This document shows, in pieces, positions 17,410 through 25,711 of a stretch of 64,000 nucleotides of DNA. Origin of the DNA: Vulcanimicrobium sp035943995. Lineage in GTDB: Bacteria > Vulcanimicrobiota > Vulcanimicrobiia > Vulcanimicrobiales > Vulcanimicrobiaceae. The translations under genes and the position numbers were made by a program. The notes beneath the pieces are model-generated. The model saw only the letters and a list, made by a program, of their open reading frames with translations, was not told where the DNA came from and did not search any database. The DNA is taken from NCBI GenBank assembly GCA_035943995.1, contig DASZBS010000095.1, positions 5,301 to 69,300 of the forward strand, given 5' to 3'. Position 1 is the first letter of the stretch. Every line of letters starts with the position of its first letter.

Positions 17410-18387
17410 GTGATGACGGCGCGGACCGTGCCTTTGGAGCTGACGCTCGCCGACGTCGACCGCGCGGCGGCGCTCGTTCGTGACGTCGTGCCCGTCACGC
17501 CCGCGTTTCGCTGGCCGCTGCTGTGCGAACGGCTCGGCGTCGATCTGACGCTCAAGCACGAGAACCACACGCCGCTCGGCGCGTTCAAGGTTCGCGGCGG
17601 GCTGACGTACGTCGCCGCGCTCCGCGAGCGCGCGCCGCACGTGACGCGGCTCGTCAGCGCGACGCGCGGGAACCACGGGCAGAGCATCGCGTTCGCCGCG
17701 GCGCGAGCCGGGCTGCGCGCGACGATCGTCGTGCCCGAAGGCAACTCGCCGGAGAAGAACGCCGCGATGCGCGCGCTCGGCGCGGAGCTCGTCGTGCACG
17801 GGCGTGATTTCGACGACGCGAAGGCCTTCGCGGCGACGCTCGTCGCGTCCGACGAGCGCGCGCATTTCGTGCCGTCGTATCATCGCGATCTCGTCGCGGG
17901 CGTCGCGACGTACGCGCGCGAGCTGTTCGCCGCCGGCGCGTTCGACGTCGTGTACGTGCCGATCGGGCTCGGCTCGGGGATCAGCGGCGTCATCGCCGGG
18001 CGCGATCTGCTCGGACTCGACACCGAGATCGTCGGCGTCGTCGCGGAGCGCTTTCCCGCGTACGCGCGCTCGTTCGAGCGCGGGGAGAGCGTCGAGACCG
18101 AGCCGTCCGACACCGTCGCCGACGGCATGGCTGTGCGCGTGACCGATCCTGCGGCGCTCGCCGTCATCCGCGCGGGCGCCTCGCGGATCGTCTCGGTCTC
18201 AGATGCCGCGATCCGCGAGGCGATGCGCTGGATCTTCACCGACACGCACAACGTCGCCGAAGGGGCCGGTGCGGCGGCGGTCGCTGCGGTCGCCGCCGAG
18301 CGCGAGCGGTTGCGCGGCAAGCGCGTCGTCGCAGTGATCTCCGGGGGAAACGTGGACGCGGCAGTATTCGCGCCGGTACTCGCATAG
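17410..18387 (+). CDS. PLP-dependent threonine/serine dehydratase-like enzyme
   Basis: A 325-residue fold-type II PLP enzyme. The Schiff-base lysine is in LGAFKVRGG (K-V-R-G-G), a substrate/cofactor loop is ATRGNHGQSIA, a Gly-rich phosphate loop is IGLGSGISG, and the C-terminal ISGGNVD is conserved. It is close to threonine dehydratases and 3-hydroxyaspartate ammonia-lyases. GTG 17410 and ATG 17413 are both possible starts. Its last 54 bases plus the RBS behind them are duplicated at 20677-20734, and a foreign three-gene island separates it from the glycosyltransferase gene that it probably once adjoined. Confidence 0.86.
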   Translation: MMTARTVPLELTLADVDRAAALVRDVVPVTPAFRWPLLCERLGVDLTLKHENHTPLGAFKVRGGLTYVAALRERAPHVTRLVSATRGNHGQSIAFAAARAGLRATIVVPEGNSPEKNAAMRALGAELVVHGRDFDDAKAFAATLVASDERAHFVPSYHRDLVAGVATYARELFAAGAFDVVYVPIGLGSGISGVIAGRDLLGLDTEIVGVVAERFPAYARSFERGESVETEPSDTVADGMAVRVTDPAALAVIRAGASRIVSVSDAAIREAMRWIFTDTHNVAEGAGAAAVAAVAAERERLRGKRVVAVISGGNVDAAVFAPVLA

Positions 18388-18391
18388 GAGG
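18334..18391. repeat. Left copy of 58-bp direct repeat bounding island 1
   Basis: The last 54 bases of the dehydratase gene, including its TAG, plus the following GAGG. The copy at 20677-20734 matches at 54 of 58 positions. Both copies encode VISGGNVDAAVFA-(P/A)-VLA-stop and end in the same AGGAGG. Confidence 0.9.
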
Positions 18392-18535
18392 TTCAATGAT
18401 TACAAGCCGACGCGCCTTAATCACCTATGGCGAAATGCAGTTGCGAGCTTAGTATAACGCGGGTAGCTTAACTCGGCACCGAAGCCGCTGTTACGTCAAT
18501 GCGATATCGCTGCCACTTTGCGCCTCCTCTCAGCG

Positions 18536-19189
18536 TTATTCCTGGGCGCTAAGGAGCTCCGCGACGAGCTGTTCTGCGACCGGCCGCACCTTAGTAAACG
18601 CGTTAGGCGCCGTGCAAGTCATTGCGCAGCCAGCCGCCACGTCTTCAGGTCTAAATCGGACGACGCGGCCAACTCTACTCTGTTGCAACGCGATATGTCG
18701 AGCATCGATGTGCCAGGTTTTCATCAAGTCAACCACCCGTTGTTGCTCCGCAACATCTTCGGGAAAGACCTTCCATGTTGATTCGTCAAACATGGTGACG
18801 CCAGCTCCGGCAAACATATCCATTACAAAGGTCGCGCAGGTGAAGCCGCCACCTGAGCGGGTTATTGTCACGACCCCGCCAGAACCAATTACGGCCGATC
18901 GTTCGATTGCGTATGGTAGCCCCTTTTTATACGCGCTGGCAACTGACCGACAGTAGCTGGCAATCAAATTGTCCTCCGTGTCCGTTGTATCAGGATTCAT
19001 CCAATGGTACTCATCGCCCGAGAATGGTTGAATAATCGAGGTATAATGCCATCCGACATGAGTAAACAGAAGACGCCCTCCGTCTCGGAATACTATGCCC
19101 GTATGACGACCGCCGTCTGTAAGTTTGAGGGCGACAGCAACACGTTGAATCCTCGTAGCGGCGGCCGCGCCGAACGAAAGTCTTCGCAT
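18536..19189 (-). CDS. Permuted papain-like / NlpC-type cysteine peptidase-like protein
   Basis: A 217-residue protein. An early His motif (RHTGIVF, followed by LLFTHVGWHY) precedes a later Cys motif (GGFTCATFVMDMFAGAG). This is the order found in circularly permuted NlpC/P60 (YiiX/LRAT-like) papain-fold enzymes, where His comes before Cys. ATG 19189 lies 11 bases after the stop of the preceding gene and is preferred over the start at 19243, which overlaps that gene. It is the last gene of the island 1 operon. The fold assignment is from motif order only. Confidence 0.55.
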   Translation of the reverse strand: MRRLSFGAAAATRIQRVAVALKLTDGGRHTGIVFRDGGRLLFTHVGWHYTSIIQPFSGDEYHWMNPDTTDTEDNLIASYCRSVASAYKKGLPYAIERSAVIGSGGVVTITRSGGGFTCATFVMDMFAGAGVTMFDESTWKVFPEDVAEQQRVVDLMKTWHIDARHIALQQSRVGRVVRFRPEDVAAGCAMTCTAPNAFTKVRPVAEQLVAELLSAQE

Positions 19190-19199
19190 GCGAAAGACT

Positions 19200-19733
19200 C
19201 TACGTAAGGCCGCGCAAAAGGCGTGCAGCCTCACCCTTCTCAAGCCTGGCGGTCACAAAATCGCGCACCGATGATAATACGGTTTCTCGGATCGGCAATG
19301 ATTCGCGAGCCAAACCTCGCGTCATTAGCAGCGCCCCGATCCAGAGGTCGACTTCGCGAGGCAAACCTTTCGAATCGCGCGCGGTCGAAAGTTCCTCAAT
19401 TCGCTCATTGATTGCGAGCAAGATACCCGACAATAACAGGGTGTCCCGCGCCTCAACGGATTGGACAATGGCGTGCAGTGTGTAATCCAACGCGTCCGCC
19501 ACTTTTCCGGAGGCGTACAAGTTCACAGAACGACGAAGAACGATGCGCGCGGCGACCACTAAATCCGCAAACACATTCGTACGTCGCCCGGAAGCAGCGG
19601 ACGACCTGGTTTTCCTAAGGTTAGCCGATCCTGCGGACCGCAGCAAGCGTCGTTCGACACTCCAGTGCTGAGAGGTTACGACAAATGATAGCGGTTCAAT
19701 ATATATAGCTTCTACTTCTAAGAGCGTCGACAC
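19200..19733 (-). CDS. Island 1 helical protein of unknown function
   Basis: 177 residues, largely alpha-helical by composition (VARIVLRRSVNLYASGKVADALDY, LLLSGILLAINERIEELS). I recognise no family. The GTG at 19731-19733 shares one base with the TAG of the upstream TIGR04255-like gene, so it is translationally coupled and probably functions with it. Codon use is less GC-biased than in chromosomal neighbours, in line with horizontal acquisition. Confidence 0.6.
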   Translation of the reverse strand: MSTLLEVEAIYIEPLSFVVTSQHWSVERRLLRSAGSANLRKTRSSAASGRRTNVFADLVVAARIVLRRSVNLYASGKVADALDYTLHAIVQSVEARDTLLLSGILLAINERIEELSTARDSKGLPREVDLWIGALLMTRGLARESLPIRETVLSSVRDFVTARLEKGEAARLLRGLT

Positions 19734-20440
19734 TATGATATTGACTCCCGGTATTCAGCGGTCGTGCAATCTATAAAAGCAGCGTACGCGCGAGTGTGAA
19801 GGAGTTCGATGTCTGCGAAGAGTTCTTCTGTACTTCCCGTCGACCACTCGCCGTGTTTACGAACCTCGAGGTCCAGCATAATTGTAACCGAACCCGTTGG
19901 CGAAGGGCGCGAAGCTTCGGTTAAGACGATGGTCGTTTCGGGATCGTCGCGCTGCGGCAGCTGCAATTGCATATAGAATCCTGAAATCACTTCGGATCCG
20001 AGAAATCCCGTTGCAATGACCGGGTGTACCTTCAAATATCGTTCGAATCGAAATAATGGTTCGTTGCCGACAACATTGTTTATATAGCGCAAACTTATCG
20101 CGGTGATGGCCTGCGGATCGCATCCCATCGTGTAATACTGGAATACTATTTCAGCCTCGGCTCGGAGTGCCTCCCAGCCGCTGTATGGCGCAAGAACATT
20201 AAAAGTCAAGCCGTCAACCGCGGCTTGGATGTACCTTCGATCGTCATTCGCTGAAAACAGTAAGCCCGATATCCGAGAAGCAGATTCGAGAGTGCGAGCT
20301 CCAATGTTGACTGCACTGCCTTCGTCCTCGACGGGCTCGTACCGGGTAATCTGCGGATAGTAGCGCGAAAGCGACTTCATCGCGGCTAAGAGATCGTCTA
20401 CAGAAAGCCCTTCGCGAGGTTGCACTCGAATATCGAGCAC
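19733..20440 (-). CDS. TIGR04255-family protein (N-terminus uncertain)
   Basis: At least 235 residues. The central segment AISLRYINNVVGNEPLFRFERYL is characteristic of the sporadically distributed TIGR04255 family, often found in accessory and defence-like regions. The first standard start is GTG 20440, but in-frame codons upstream encode NRPRFRAAPVQEV, which looks like the conserved family N-terminus. The only strong Shine-Dalgarno (20505-20512) sits ten bases before an ATC codon at 20492-20494. The true start may therefore be non-canonical, or a mutation may have removed it. First gene of the island operon. Confidence 0.68.
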   Translation of the reverse strand: MLDIRVQPREGLSVDDLLAAMKSLSRYYPQITRYEPVEDEGSAVNIGARTLESASRISGLLFSANDDRRYIQAAVDGLTFNVLAPYSGWEALRAEAEIVFQYYTMGCDPQAITAISLRYINNVVGNEPLFRFERYLKVHPVIATGFLGSEVISGFYMQLQLPQRDDPETTIVLTEASRPSPTGSVTIMLDLEVRKHGEWSTGSTEELFADIELLHTRAYAAFIDCTTAEYRESIS

Positions 20441-20504
20441 TACTTCCTGGACTGGCGCCGCGCGGAAACGAGGCCGATTCGTCGGTGCCGTGATTTTGCT
20501 CGGG

Positions 20505-20512
20505 CCTCCTTT
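20505..20512 (-). promoter_or_regulatory. Strong Shine-Dalgarno preceding a non-standard start codon
   Basis: AAAGGAGG on the minus strand is followed after ten bases by ATC (20492-20494), in frame with the TIGR04255-like protein. No ATG, GTG or TTG lies in that frame at suitable spacing. Confidence 0.45.
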
Positions 20513-20676
20513 TGTCGTTTTGGTGGGATTCGCCCCAGGTCGGGCGCCTTGCCTGCTGTCTCGCCATAATCGGGCGTCCGAGTGGACTTTACCCGGTCAT
20601 TGGTCCTGTGGGATGGCGAATTTGGCCGAATAGTACTGGGCCGACACGGTCGACGGGTTCTCGCCCTGATAGGGCG

Positions 20677-20734
20677 GTGATCTCCGGCGGAAACGTGGAC
20701 GCGGCAGTATTCGCGGCGGTTCTCGCGTAGGAGG
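20677..20734. repeat. Right copy of 58-bp direct repeat bounding island 1
   Basis: Matches 18334-18391 at 54 of 58 bases. This copy supplies the ribosome-binding site (AGGAGG) of the glycosyltransferase gene starting at 20739, so it probably marks the original dehydratase/glycosyltransferase junction. Confidence 0.9.
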
Positions 20735-20738
20735 CGGG

Positions 20739-21995
20739 ATGATCCCTCGCCAGGTTGCCATCCTCTCGTTCGAGGGGCCGGACCGGTACGCGTCGATCGG
20801 CGGGCTCGCGACGCGCGTCACGCAGCTCGCGCGCGCGCTCGGCGCCGCCGGCCACGACGTCCAATTATTCTTTCTCGGCGACCCCAACCTCGAAGCGGTG
20901 GAGGCGAGCGATCCCGGCGTGACGCTGCGGCGCTGGTCGCAGTGGATCTCCGCGCAGCACCCGCGCAACGCGTACGACGGCGAAGCCGGGAAAGTGCACG
21001 ACTGGGCGATCAGCGTGCCGCCGTGGATCGTCGACGAGCTCGTCGCGCCGGCGCACGCGCGCGGCGAACGCGTGCTCGTGATCGCCGAGGAGTGGCAGAC
21101 GGCGAACGTCGCGATCGCGATCGACCGGCTCGCGCGCGAGCGCGGCGTGCGCGCCGGCTTGACGCTGATGTGGAACGCGAACAACACGTACGGCTTCGAG
21201 AAGATCCACTGGCCGACGCTGACGCGCGCCGCGGCGGTGACGGCGGTCAGCAAGTACATGAAGTTCGAGCTCGCGCAGTTGGGCGTGCACGCGCTGGTGA
21301 TCCCTAACGGCATCGATCCGGCGTTGCTGGACGGCGCCGATCCCGAGCGTACCGAAGCGATCCGCGAAGCCTTCGGCGAGCGCCCGACCTACGTCAAAGT
21401 CGGCCGCTTCGATCCGGACAAGAACTGGCTTCAGGCGATCGACGCGCTCGCGGACGTGCGCGCCGCCGGCGTCGACGCGCGCCTGATCGTGCGCGGCGGC
21501 AAAGAGCCGTACGGCGACGTCGTGCTCGGGCGCGCGCGCGAGCGCGGCCTCACCGTCGAGCGGCTCATGTACGAAGGCACCGACTGGCGCGAGTTCGCGA
21601 AGCGGCTCGCCGTCGTGGACGCGGCGGTCGTGCACGTGCGCGCGTTTCTCGATGAACCGACGCTGTATGCGCTCTACGCCGCCGCCGACGTGGTGCTCGC
21701 GAACAGCGGCAAGGAACCGTTCGGGCTCGTGGGGCTCGAGGTGATGGCGGCCGGCGGGATCGTCGTGTGCGGTGCCACGGGCGAAGAGTACGCGGAGCCG
21801 TTCGTCAACGCGATCGTGTGCGACACCGGCGACGGCCGCGAGCTCGCGACGTACCTGCGCGCGCTGTCCGGCGACGCGAACCTGGCTGAGGAGCTGCGCA
21901 CCAACGGCGCCGAGACCGCCGCGCGCTACACCTGGGCGCACGCGCTCGAATCGCTCGGCCGCAAGATCGAGTACGTCGACGCGGTGGCGAAGTAG
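20739..21995 (+). CDS. Glycosyltransferase family 4 protein (GT-B fold)
   Basis: A 418-residue retaining-type glycosyltransferase. The N-terminal domain has the Gly-rich acceptor loop ASIGGLATRVTQLARAL. The C-terminal domain has VSKYMKFEL, IPNGIDPALLDG, KVGRFDPDKNW and the E-x-x-x-x-x-x-E nucleotide-binding region GKEPFGLVGLEVMAAGG. It resembles glycogen/sucrose-synthase-like GT4 enzymes. ATG 20739 follows an AGGAGG carried by the right island repeat. It ends two bases before the SDR gene, forming an operon. Given the alpha-glucan genes elsewhere in the window, a role in glucan or glycoside synthesis is possible but unproven. Confidence 0.82.
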   Translation: MIPRQVAILSFEGPDRYASIGGLATRVTQLARALGAAGHDVQLFFLGDPNLEAVEASDPGVTLRRWSQWISAQHPRNAYDGEAGKVHDWAISVPPWIVDELVAPAHARGERVLVIAEEWQTANVAIAIDRLARERGVRAGLTLMWNANNTYGFEKIHWPTLTRAAAVTAVSKYMKFELAQLGVHALVIPNGIDPALLDGADPERTEAIREAFGERPTYVKVGRFDPDKNWLQAIDALADVRAAGVDARLIVRGGKEPYGDVVLGRARERGLTVERLMYEGTDWREFAKRLAVVDAAVVHVRAFLDEPTLYALYAAADVVLANSGKEPFGLVGLEVMAAGGIVVCGATGEEYAEPFVNAIVCDTGDGRELATYLRALSGDANLAEELRTNGAETAARYTWAHALESLGRKIEYVDAVAK

Positions 21996-21997
21996 AG

Positions 21998-22762
21998 ATG
22001 GATACGCCGCACGCGAACGGTCCGGTCATGCTCGTCACGGGCGGCAGCCGTGGTATCGGTGCCGCGATCGTGCGCGCTGCGGCGGCGGCGGGGTACGAGA
22101 TCGCGCTGACGTACGCCGAGGACCGCGCGGCCGCCGAGCAGGTCGCGGCCGAGGTCAACGGCACCGGCCGGCGCGCGGTGATCGTCAAGGCGGACGTCGC
22201 GCGCGAAGAAGACGTGCTCGCGGTGTACGCCGCGGTCGACGACGCGTTCGGGCGCGTCGACGCGCTCGCGATCAACGCCGGCATCACCGGCCGCTTCACG
22301 CGCGTCGACGAGATCGACGCCGCGACGCTCGAACGCGTGCTCGCGGTCAACGTCACGGGCGCGTTCTTGTGCGCGCGCGAAGCCGTTCGCCGCATGTCGA
22401 CCGCGCGCGGCGGCTCCGGCGGCGCGATCGTGATCGTGTCGTCGCGCGCGGCGGGGCTTGGCTCGCCGGGCGAGTACGTGCACTACGCCGCGTCGAAAGG
22501 CGCCGTCGACGCGCTGACGCGCGGGCTCGCCAAGGAAGTCGCGCCCGAGGGGATCCGCGTCAACGCGGTCGCACCGGGCTTGATCGACACCGAGATCCAT
22601 GCGCGCGGCGGACGCCCGGAACGCGTCGCGCGCATCACGCCGACCATTCCGATGGAGCGGATCGGTACGGCCGACGAAGTCGCGGCATCGGTGTTGTGGC
22701 TGCTGTCCGCGCAGGCGTCGTACGTCACGGGGGCGGTCCTCGACGTGTCGGGGGGCCGGTAG
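21998..22762 (+). CDS. SDR family oxidoreductase
   Basis: A 254-residue short-chain dehydrogenase. The cofactor loop is TGGSRGIG near residue 15, the NAG motif is in INAGITG, and the catalytic Ser and YxxxK are in IVIVSSRAA and YVHYAASKGAVDAL. The classic end YVTGAVLDVSGGR is present. Similar to glucose/3-oxoacyl-type dehydrogenases. Two bases separate it from the glycosyltransferase gene. The substrate cannot be told from sequence. Confidence 0.88.
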   Translation: MDTPHANGPVMLVTGGSRGIGAAIVRAAAAAGYEIALTYAEDRAAAEQVAAEVNGTGRRAVIVKADVAREEDVLAVYAAVDDAFGRVDALAINAGITGRFTRVDEIDAATLERVLAVNVTGAFLCAREAVRRMSTARGGSGGAIVIVSSRAAGLGSPGEYVHYAASKGAVDALTRGLAKEVAPEGIRVNAVAPGLIDTEIHARGGRPERVARITPTIPMERIGTADEVAASVLWLLSAQASYVTGAVLDVSGGR

Positions 22763-22834
22763 TCGGGTCCGCCCGACAAACATCGCAACCACCGCCCCGA
22801 CAAACGTCCGTTCGACTTCCTGCGCCCGTCGTGG

Positions 22835-22840
22835 TATACT
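22835..22840 (+). promoter_or_regulatory. Possible extended -10 element for the DEAD-box helicase gene
   Basis: TATACT preceded by TGG gives an extended -10 shape about 125 bases upstream of the helicase ATG. The -35 region is poor. A 5' leader this long would suit a cold-shock-type helicase mRNA, but this is inference. Confidence 0.35.
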
Positions 22841-22965
22841 GACGTGTCATCTTGGCGCGGCTACGCCGCCCTCGTGTGACGTCTCACCTTGCGGTGATGT
22901 ATCACCCCCTGCGCGATCTTTCGAAATAAGACGATCGACCTCGCGCCTCGCTTTCGAAAGAATCG

Positions 22966-24225
22966 ATGCAACCCACATTTGATGCGCTGGGCCTGGGCCC
23001 GGCGTCCCTTCGAGCCGTGCGCGAGCTCGGCTTCACCACTCCGACCCCCGTTCAGGCTGCCGCGATCCCGCCGGCCCTCGCGGGCAGAGACGTCCTCGCC
23101 AGCGCCCAGACGGGCACGGGCAAAACCGCCGCGTTCGCGCTGCCGATCCTCGAGAAGCTCGCGACGCTGCCGCGCGGCAAGACGCGCGCGCTCATCCTCG
23201 CGCCCACGCGCGAGCTCGCCGCGCAGATCGCGCAGCACTTCGACGCGCTCGGCAGGGGCACGAAGCTACGCATCGCCGCGATCTACGGCGGCGTCGGCTT
23301 CGGCGGCCAGATCGCTGCGTTCGCGCGCGGTACGGAGATCATCGTCGCTACCCCCGGCCGCCTCCAAGATCTCATGAATCAAGGCAAAGCGCGCCTCGAC
23401 GATGTCGCCGTGCTCGTGCTCGACGAAGCGGACCGCATGCTCGACATGGGCTTTCTGCCCGCCGTGAAGCGCATCGTCACCAAGGTTCCGGCCAAGCGCC
23501 AGACGCTGTTCTTCTCCGCGACCATCGCGCCCGAAGTGCTGAAGCTGACGCGCGATCTGCTGCACGATCCGGTGCGCGTCGAGATGGTGCCGCAAAGCAA
23601 TTCCACCACCGCCGCGGGCATCACGCACACCGCGTACACGATCGCGCAAGGCAGCAAGACCGATCTGCTCGTCGAGCTGCTCAAGGACAACAACATCTAC
23701 AGCGCGATCGCGTTCACGCGCACCAAGGCGCGCGCCAACCGGCTCGCGCTGGCGCTGGAGAAGCACAACGTCTCCGCCGAGCGCATCCACGGCGACCGGT
23801 CGCAGGCGCAGCGCACCCGCGCGCTCGCCGACTTCAAGCGCGGCAAGCTGCGCGTGCTGGTCGCGACCGACGTCGCGGCGCGCGGCATCGACATCGCCGA
23901 CCTCGGCCACGTCGTGAACTACGACGTGCCGATGGTGCCGGAAGACTACGTGCACCGCGTCGGCCGCACGGCGCGCGCCGAGCAGACCGGCGACGCGATC
24001 ACGTTCGTCTCGCACGACGAAGAGCGGCTCTTCCGCGATATCGAGAAGGCCGTCGGCCGTCGTATCGACCGCAACAAAGTTCCGGCGCTGCCGGAGCCTG
24101 CGGCAACGCAGTTGCACGCGCCGGCCGCGTTCCCGGCGCCGCGGCGGTTCGCACCCTCGCGCAACGCGCAGAGCTTCCGCGGCAACGCGGGCAACGGCAA
24201 CTTTCAAAAACGGCGGGGACGCTGA
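22966..24225 (+). CDS. DEAD-box ATP-dependent RNA helicase (RhlE-like)
   Basis: A 419-residue helicase. The Q motif is FTTPTPVQAAAIPPAL, motif I is AQTGTGKTAAF, Ia is PTRELAAQI, II is VLDEADRMLDMGF, III is FFSATIAPEV. Motifs IV-VI (AIAFTRTKARAN, VATDVAARGIDIADLGHVVNYD, HRVGRTARAEQTGDAITF) are complete. The short basic C-terminal tail (NAGNGNFQKRRGR) is RNA-binding-like. It unwinds structured RNA in the cytoplasm in ribosome assembly or cold adaptation. The leader 22841-22965 is unusually long for this window. Confidence 0.94.
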   Translation: MQPTFDALGLGPASLRAVRELGFTTPTPVQAAAIPPALAGRDVLASAQTGTGKTAAFALPILEKLATLPRGKTRALILAPTRELAAQIAQHFDALGRGTKLRIAAIYGGVGFGGQIAAFARGTEIIVATPGRLQDLMNQGKARLDDVAVLVLDEADRMLDMGFLPAVKRIVTKVPAKRQTLFFSATIAPEVLKLTRDLLHDPVRVEMVPQSNSTTAAGITHTAYTIAQGSKTDLLVELLKDNNIYSAIAFTRTKARANRLALALEKHNVSAERIHGDRSQAQRTRALADFKRGKLRVLVATDVAARGIDIADLGHVVNYDVPMVPEDYVHRVGRTARAEQTGDAITFVSHDEERLFRDIEKAVGRRIDRNKVPALPEPAATQLHAPAAFPAPRRFAPSRNAQSFRGNAGNGNFQKRRGR

Positions 24226-24249
24226 GCCTCTCCGCCTAAACGCGGGCCC

Positions 24250-25704
24250 GTGACGATCCTCGTGGCCGTCACGGCCGCGCTCGCACTCCTCGCTTCACCC
24301 CCGCCCGCGAGCGCGGTTCCCGACATACGGACGGTCACCGGCATACCGGTGATCGGCCCCGTCGCCGGCACGAAAGCGCCGCGCTACGTGCGGCTGCTGC
24401 TGGACGCCACGGTCTACGGCGTACCCGGACACGGCGAGATCGTCGTCGACCGCACCCTAGGACGGTTCGTGCGCCGGTTCGACGCCGGGCCCGCGTCGGA
24501 GCGCGAAGGCTGGGACGGCGCGCATCCGTGGCGCGCGGACGCGACGGGGATGCCGCGCATCGAAGGCAACGTCGACGAACGCGGCGCCATCCGCGCGTGG
24601 GCGCGGCTGCTCGCGCGCTCGTCCCCCGGTGCGCCGTGCGACTGCGGTTCGCGCGCACCCGACGTCAAGAGCGATCCGGGCGGCGGCCACGTGTCCGGCG
24701 TCGTGCTGCACGTCGGCGAGCGCACGGAGCACGTGTCGTTCGGCGACTACCGGGCTGCCGATTCGCTCGCCGTTCCGTTTACCATCACCGACGCGTCGGA
24801 CAACGGGACGTGGACGGCGCACGTGCGCGCCGTCGAAACGCCATCGGCGGTGCCGGCGGGGACGTTCGCGCCGCCGGCGGAGCCGCACGACGCGACGCTG
24901 CGCGGCGTCGCGAAGGTCCCGCTGCTGGCCGGTCAGCCGTTGCCGGCGGTCGACGTGTCGGTCGACGACGGGCCGCCGCTGCGTTTTCTTCTGGACACCG
25001 GCGGCCAGAACGCGATCACGCCGAGCGCCGCGAAGCGCATGGGGTTGAACGTGGTCGGCGCCGGCACGGTGGGCGGCGCCGGTGCGAACCTCGCGGTCGT
25101 CCGGTTCGCAAGCGCGCGCAGCGTGCGGATCGGGGCCGCCGAGCTGCGCGATCAGCCGTTCATCGTCATCGACTTGGGCGCGGCGGGATTCGACGGCATC
25201 GTCGGCTACGAGCTGTTCGCGCGGTTCGCGGCGCGCATCGACTTCGCGCACGATTCGCTCGAGCTCGCTTCGGACGCGCGCGAGCTCGGCGGCACCGGGG
25301 TCAGCGTCCCGATGACGTTCGCCGAACGGCAGCCGCAGGTCGACGGCGCGCTCGACGGCATCCCGGGCGCGGTAACGATCGACACCGGCAGCGTCAGCGG
25401 CGCGGACGTGTTCGCACCGTTCGTGCGCGAGCACGATCTCGTCGCGCATTACCACGCCGGCCCTCCGACGGACGCCATGTACGGCGTCGGCGGCGTCGTG
25501 CGCGCATCGGCCGCGCACGCCGCCGAGCTGCGTTTGGGCACGCTGCGGATCCACGACGTCCCGTTGCAGCTGACCGATGCGGCGGCCGGCGGCGAAGCGA
25601 ATCCCACGGTGGCTGTGAACCTCGGCGACCAAGTGCTGCGGCGCTATACGCTGGTGCTCGACTACCGCGGCGGCACGATCCGCTTCGACCCACCGCGGCG
25701 CTGA
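24250..25704 (+). CDS. Secreted retropepsin-like aspartyl protease family protein (paralogue)
   Basis: A 484-residue exported protein with the same architecture as the gene at 15860-17347: signal peptide (ILVAVTAALALLASPPPASA), an N-terminal beta-rich domain starting VRLLLDATVYGVPG, a half-site FLLDTGGQNAITPSAA with GFDGIVGYELFARF, and a second half-site TIDTGSVSGADVFAPFV. Both active-site Asp-Thr-Gly signatures are kept. GTG start at 24250. The two paralogues lie on either side of island 1, about 7 kb apart and in opposite orientation. Confidence 0.76.
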   Translation: MTILVAVTAALALLASPPPASAVPDIRTVTGIPVIGPVAGTKAPRYVRLLLDATVYGVPGHGEIVVDRTLGRFVRRFDAGPASEREGWDGAHPWRADATGMPRIEGNVDERGAIRAWARLLARSSPGAPCDCGSRAPDVKSDPGGGHVSGVVLHVGERTEHVSFGDYRAADSLAVPFTITDASDNGTWTAHVRAVETPSAVPAGTFAPPAEPHDATLRGVAKVPLLAGQPLPAVDVSVDDGPPLRFLLDTGGQNAITPSAAKRMGLNVVGAGTVGGAGANLAVVRFASARSVRIGAAELRDQPFIVIDLGAAGFDGIVGYELFARFAARIDFAHDSLELASDARELGGTGVSVPMTFAERQPQVDGALDGIPGAVTIDTGSVSGADVFAPFVREHDLVAHYHAGPPTDAMYGVGGVVRASAAHAAELRLGTLRIHDVPLQLTDAAAGGEANPTVAVNLGDQVLRRYTLVLDYRGGTIRFDPPRR

Positions 25705-25711
25705 GCGCCCG

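Larger units (their letters stand above)
18392..20676. mobile_element. Genomic island 1: AT-richer three-gene cargo at a gene 3' end
   Basis: The DNA between the two 58-bp repeats is visibly less GC-rich than its surroundings (for example 19681-19740). It carries three minus-strand genes in one operon (20440 to 18536), all convergent with the dehydratase. No integrase, transposase or terminal inverted repeat is seen. The left flank 18392-18535 and right flank 20513-20676 contain no recognisable gene. Confidence 0.75.

Noticed and set aside
20244..20567. Frame MARQQARRPTWGESHQNDK... overlapping the start of the TIGR04255 gene
   Set aside because: It begins with an ATG but is in a different frame from the family match, and its later part is Arg/Ser-rich shadow sequence. 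A frameshift linking it to the real gene is possible but not supported by motifs.
18334..20734. Interpretation of the 58-bp repeats as classical integrase attachment sites
   Set aside because: No tyrosine or serine integrase in the island and no tRNA target. The second island shows a much longer displaced tail, which fits single-crossover integration better. Not excluded for this island alone.
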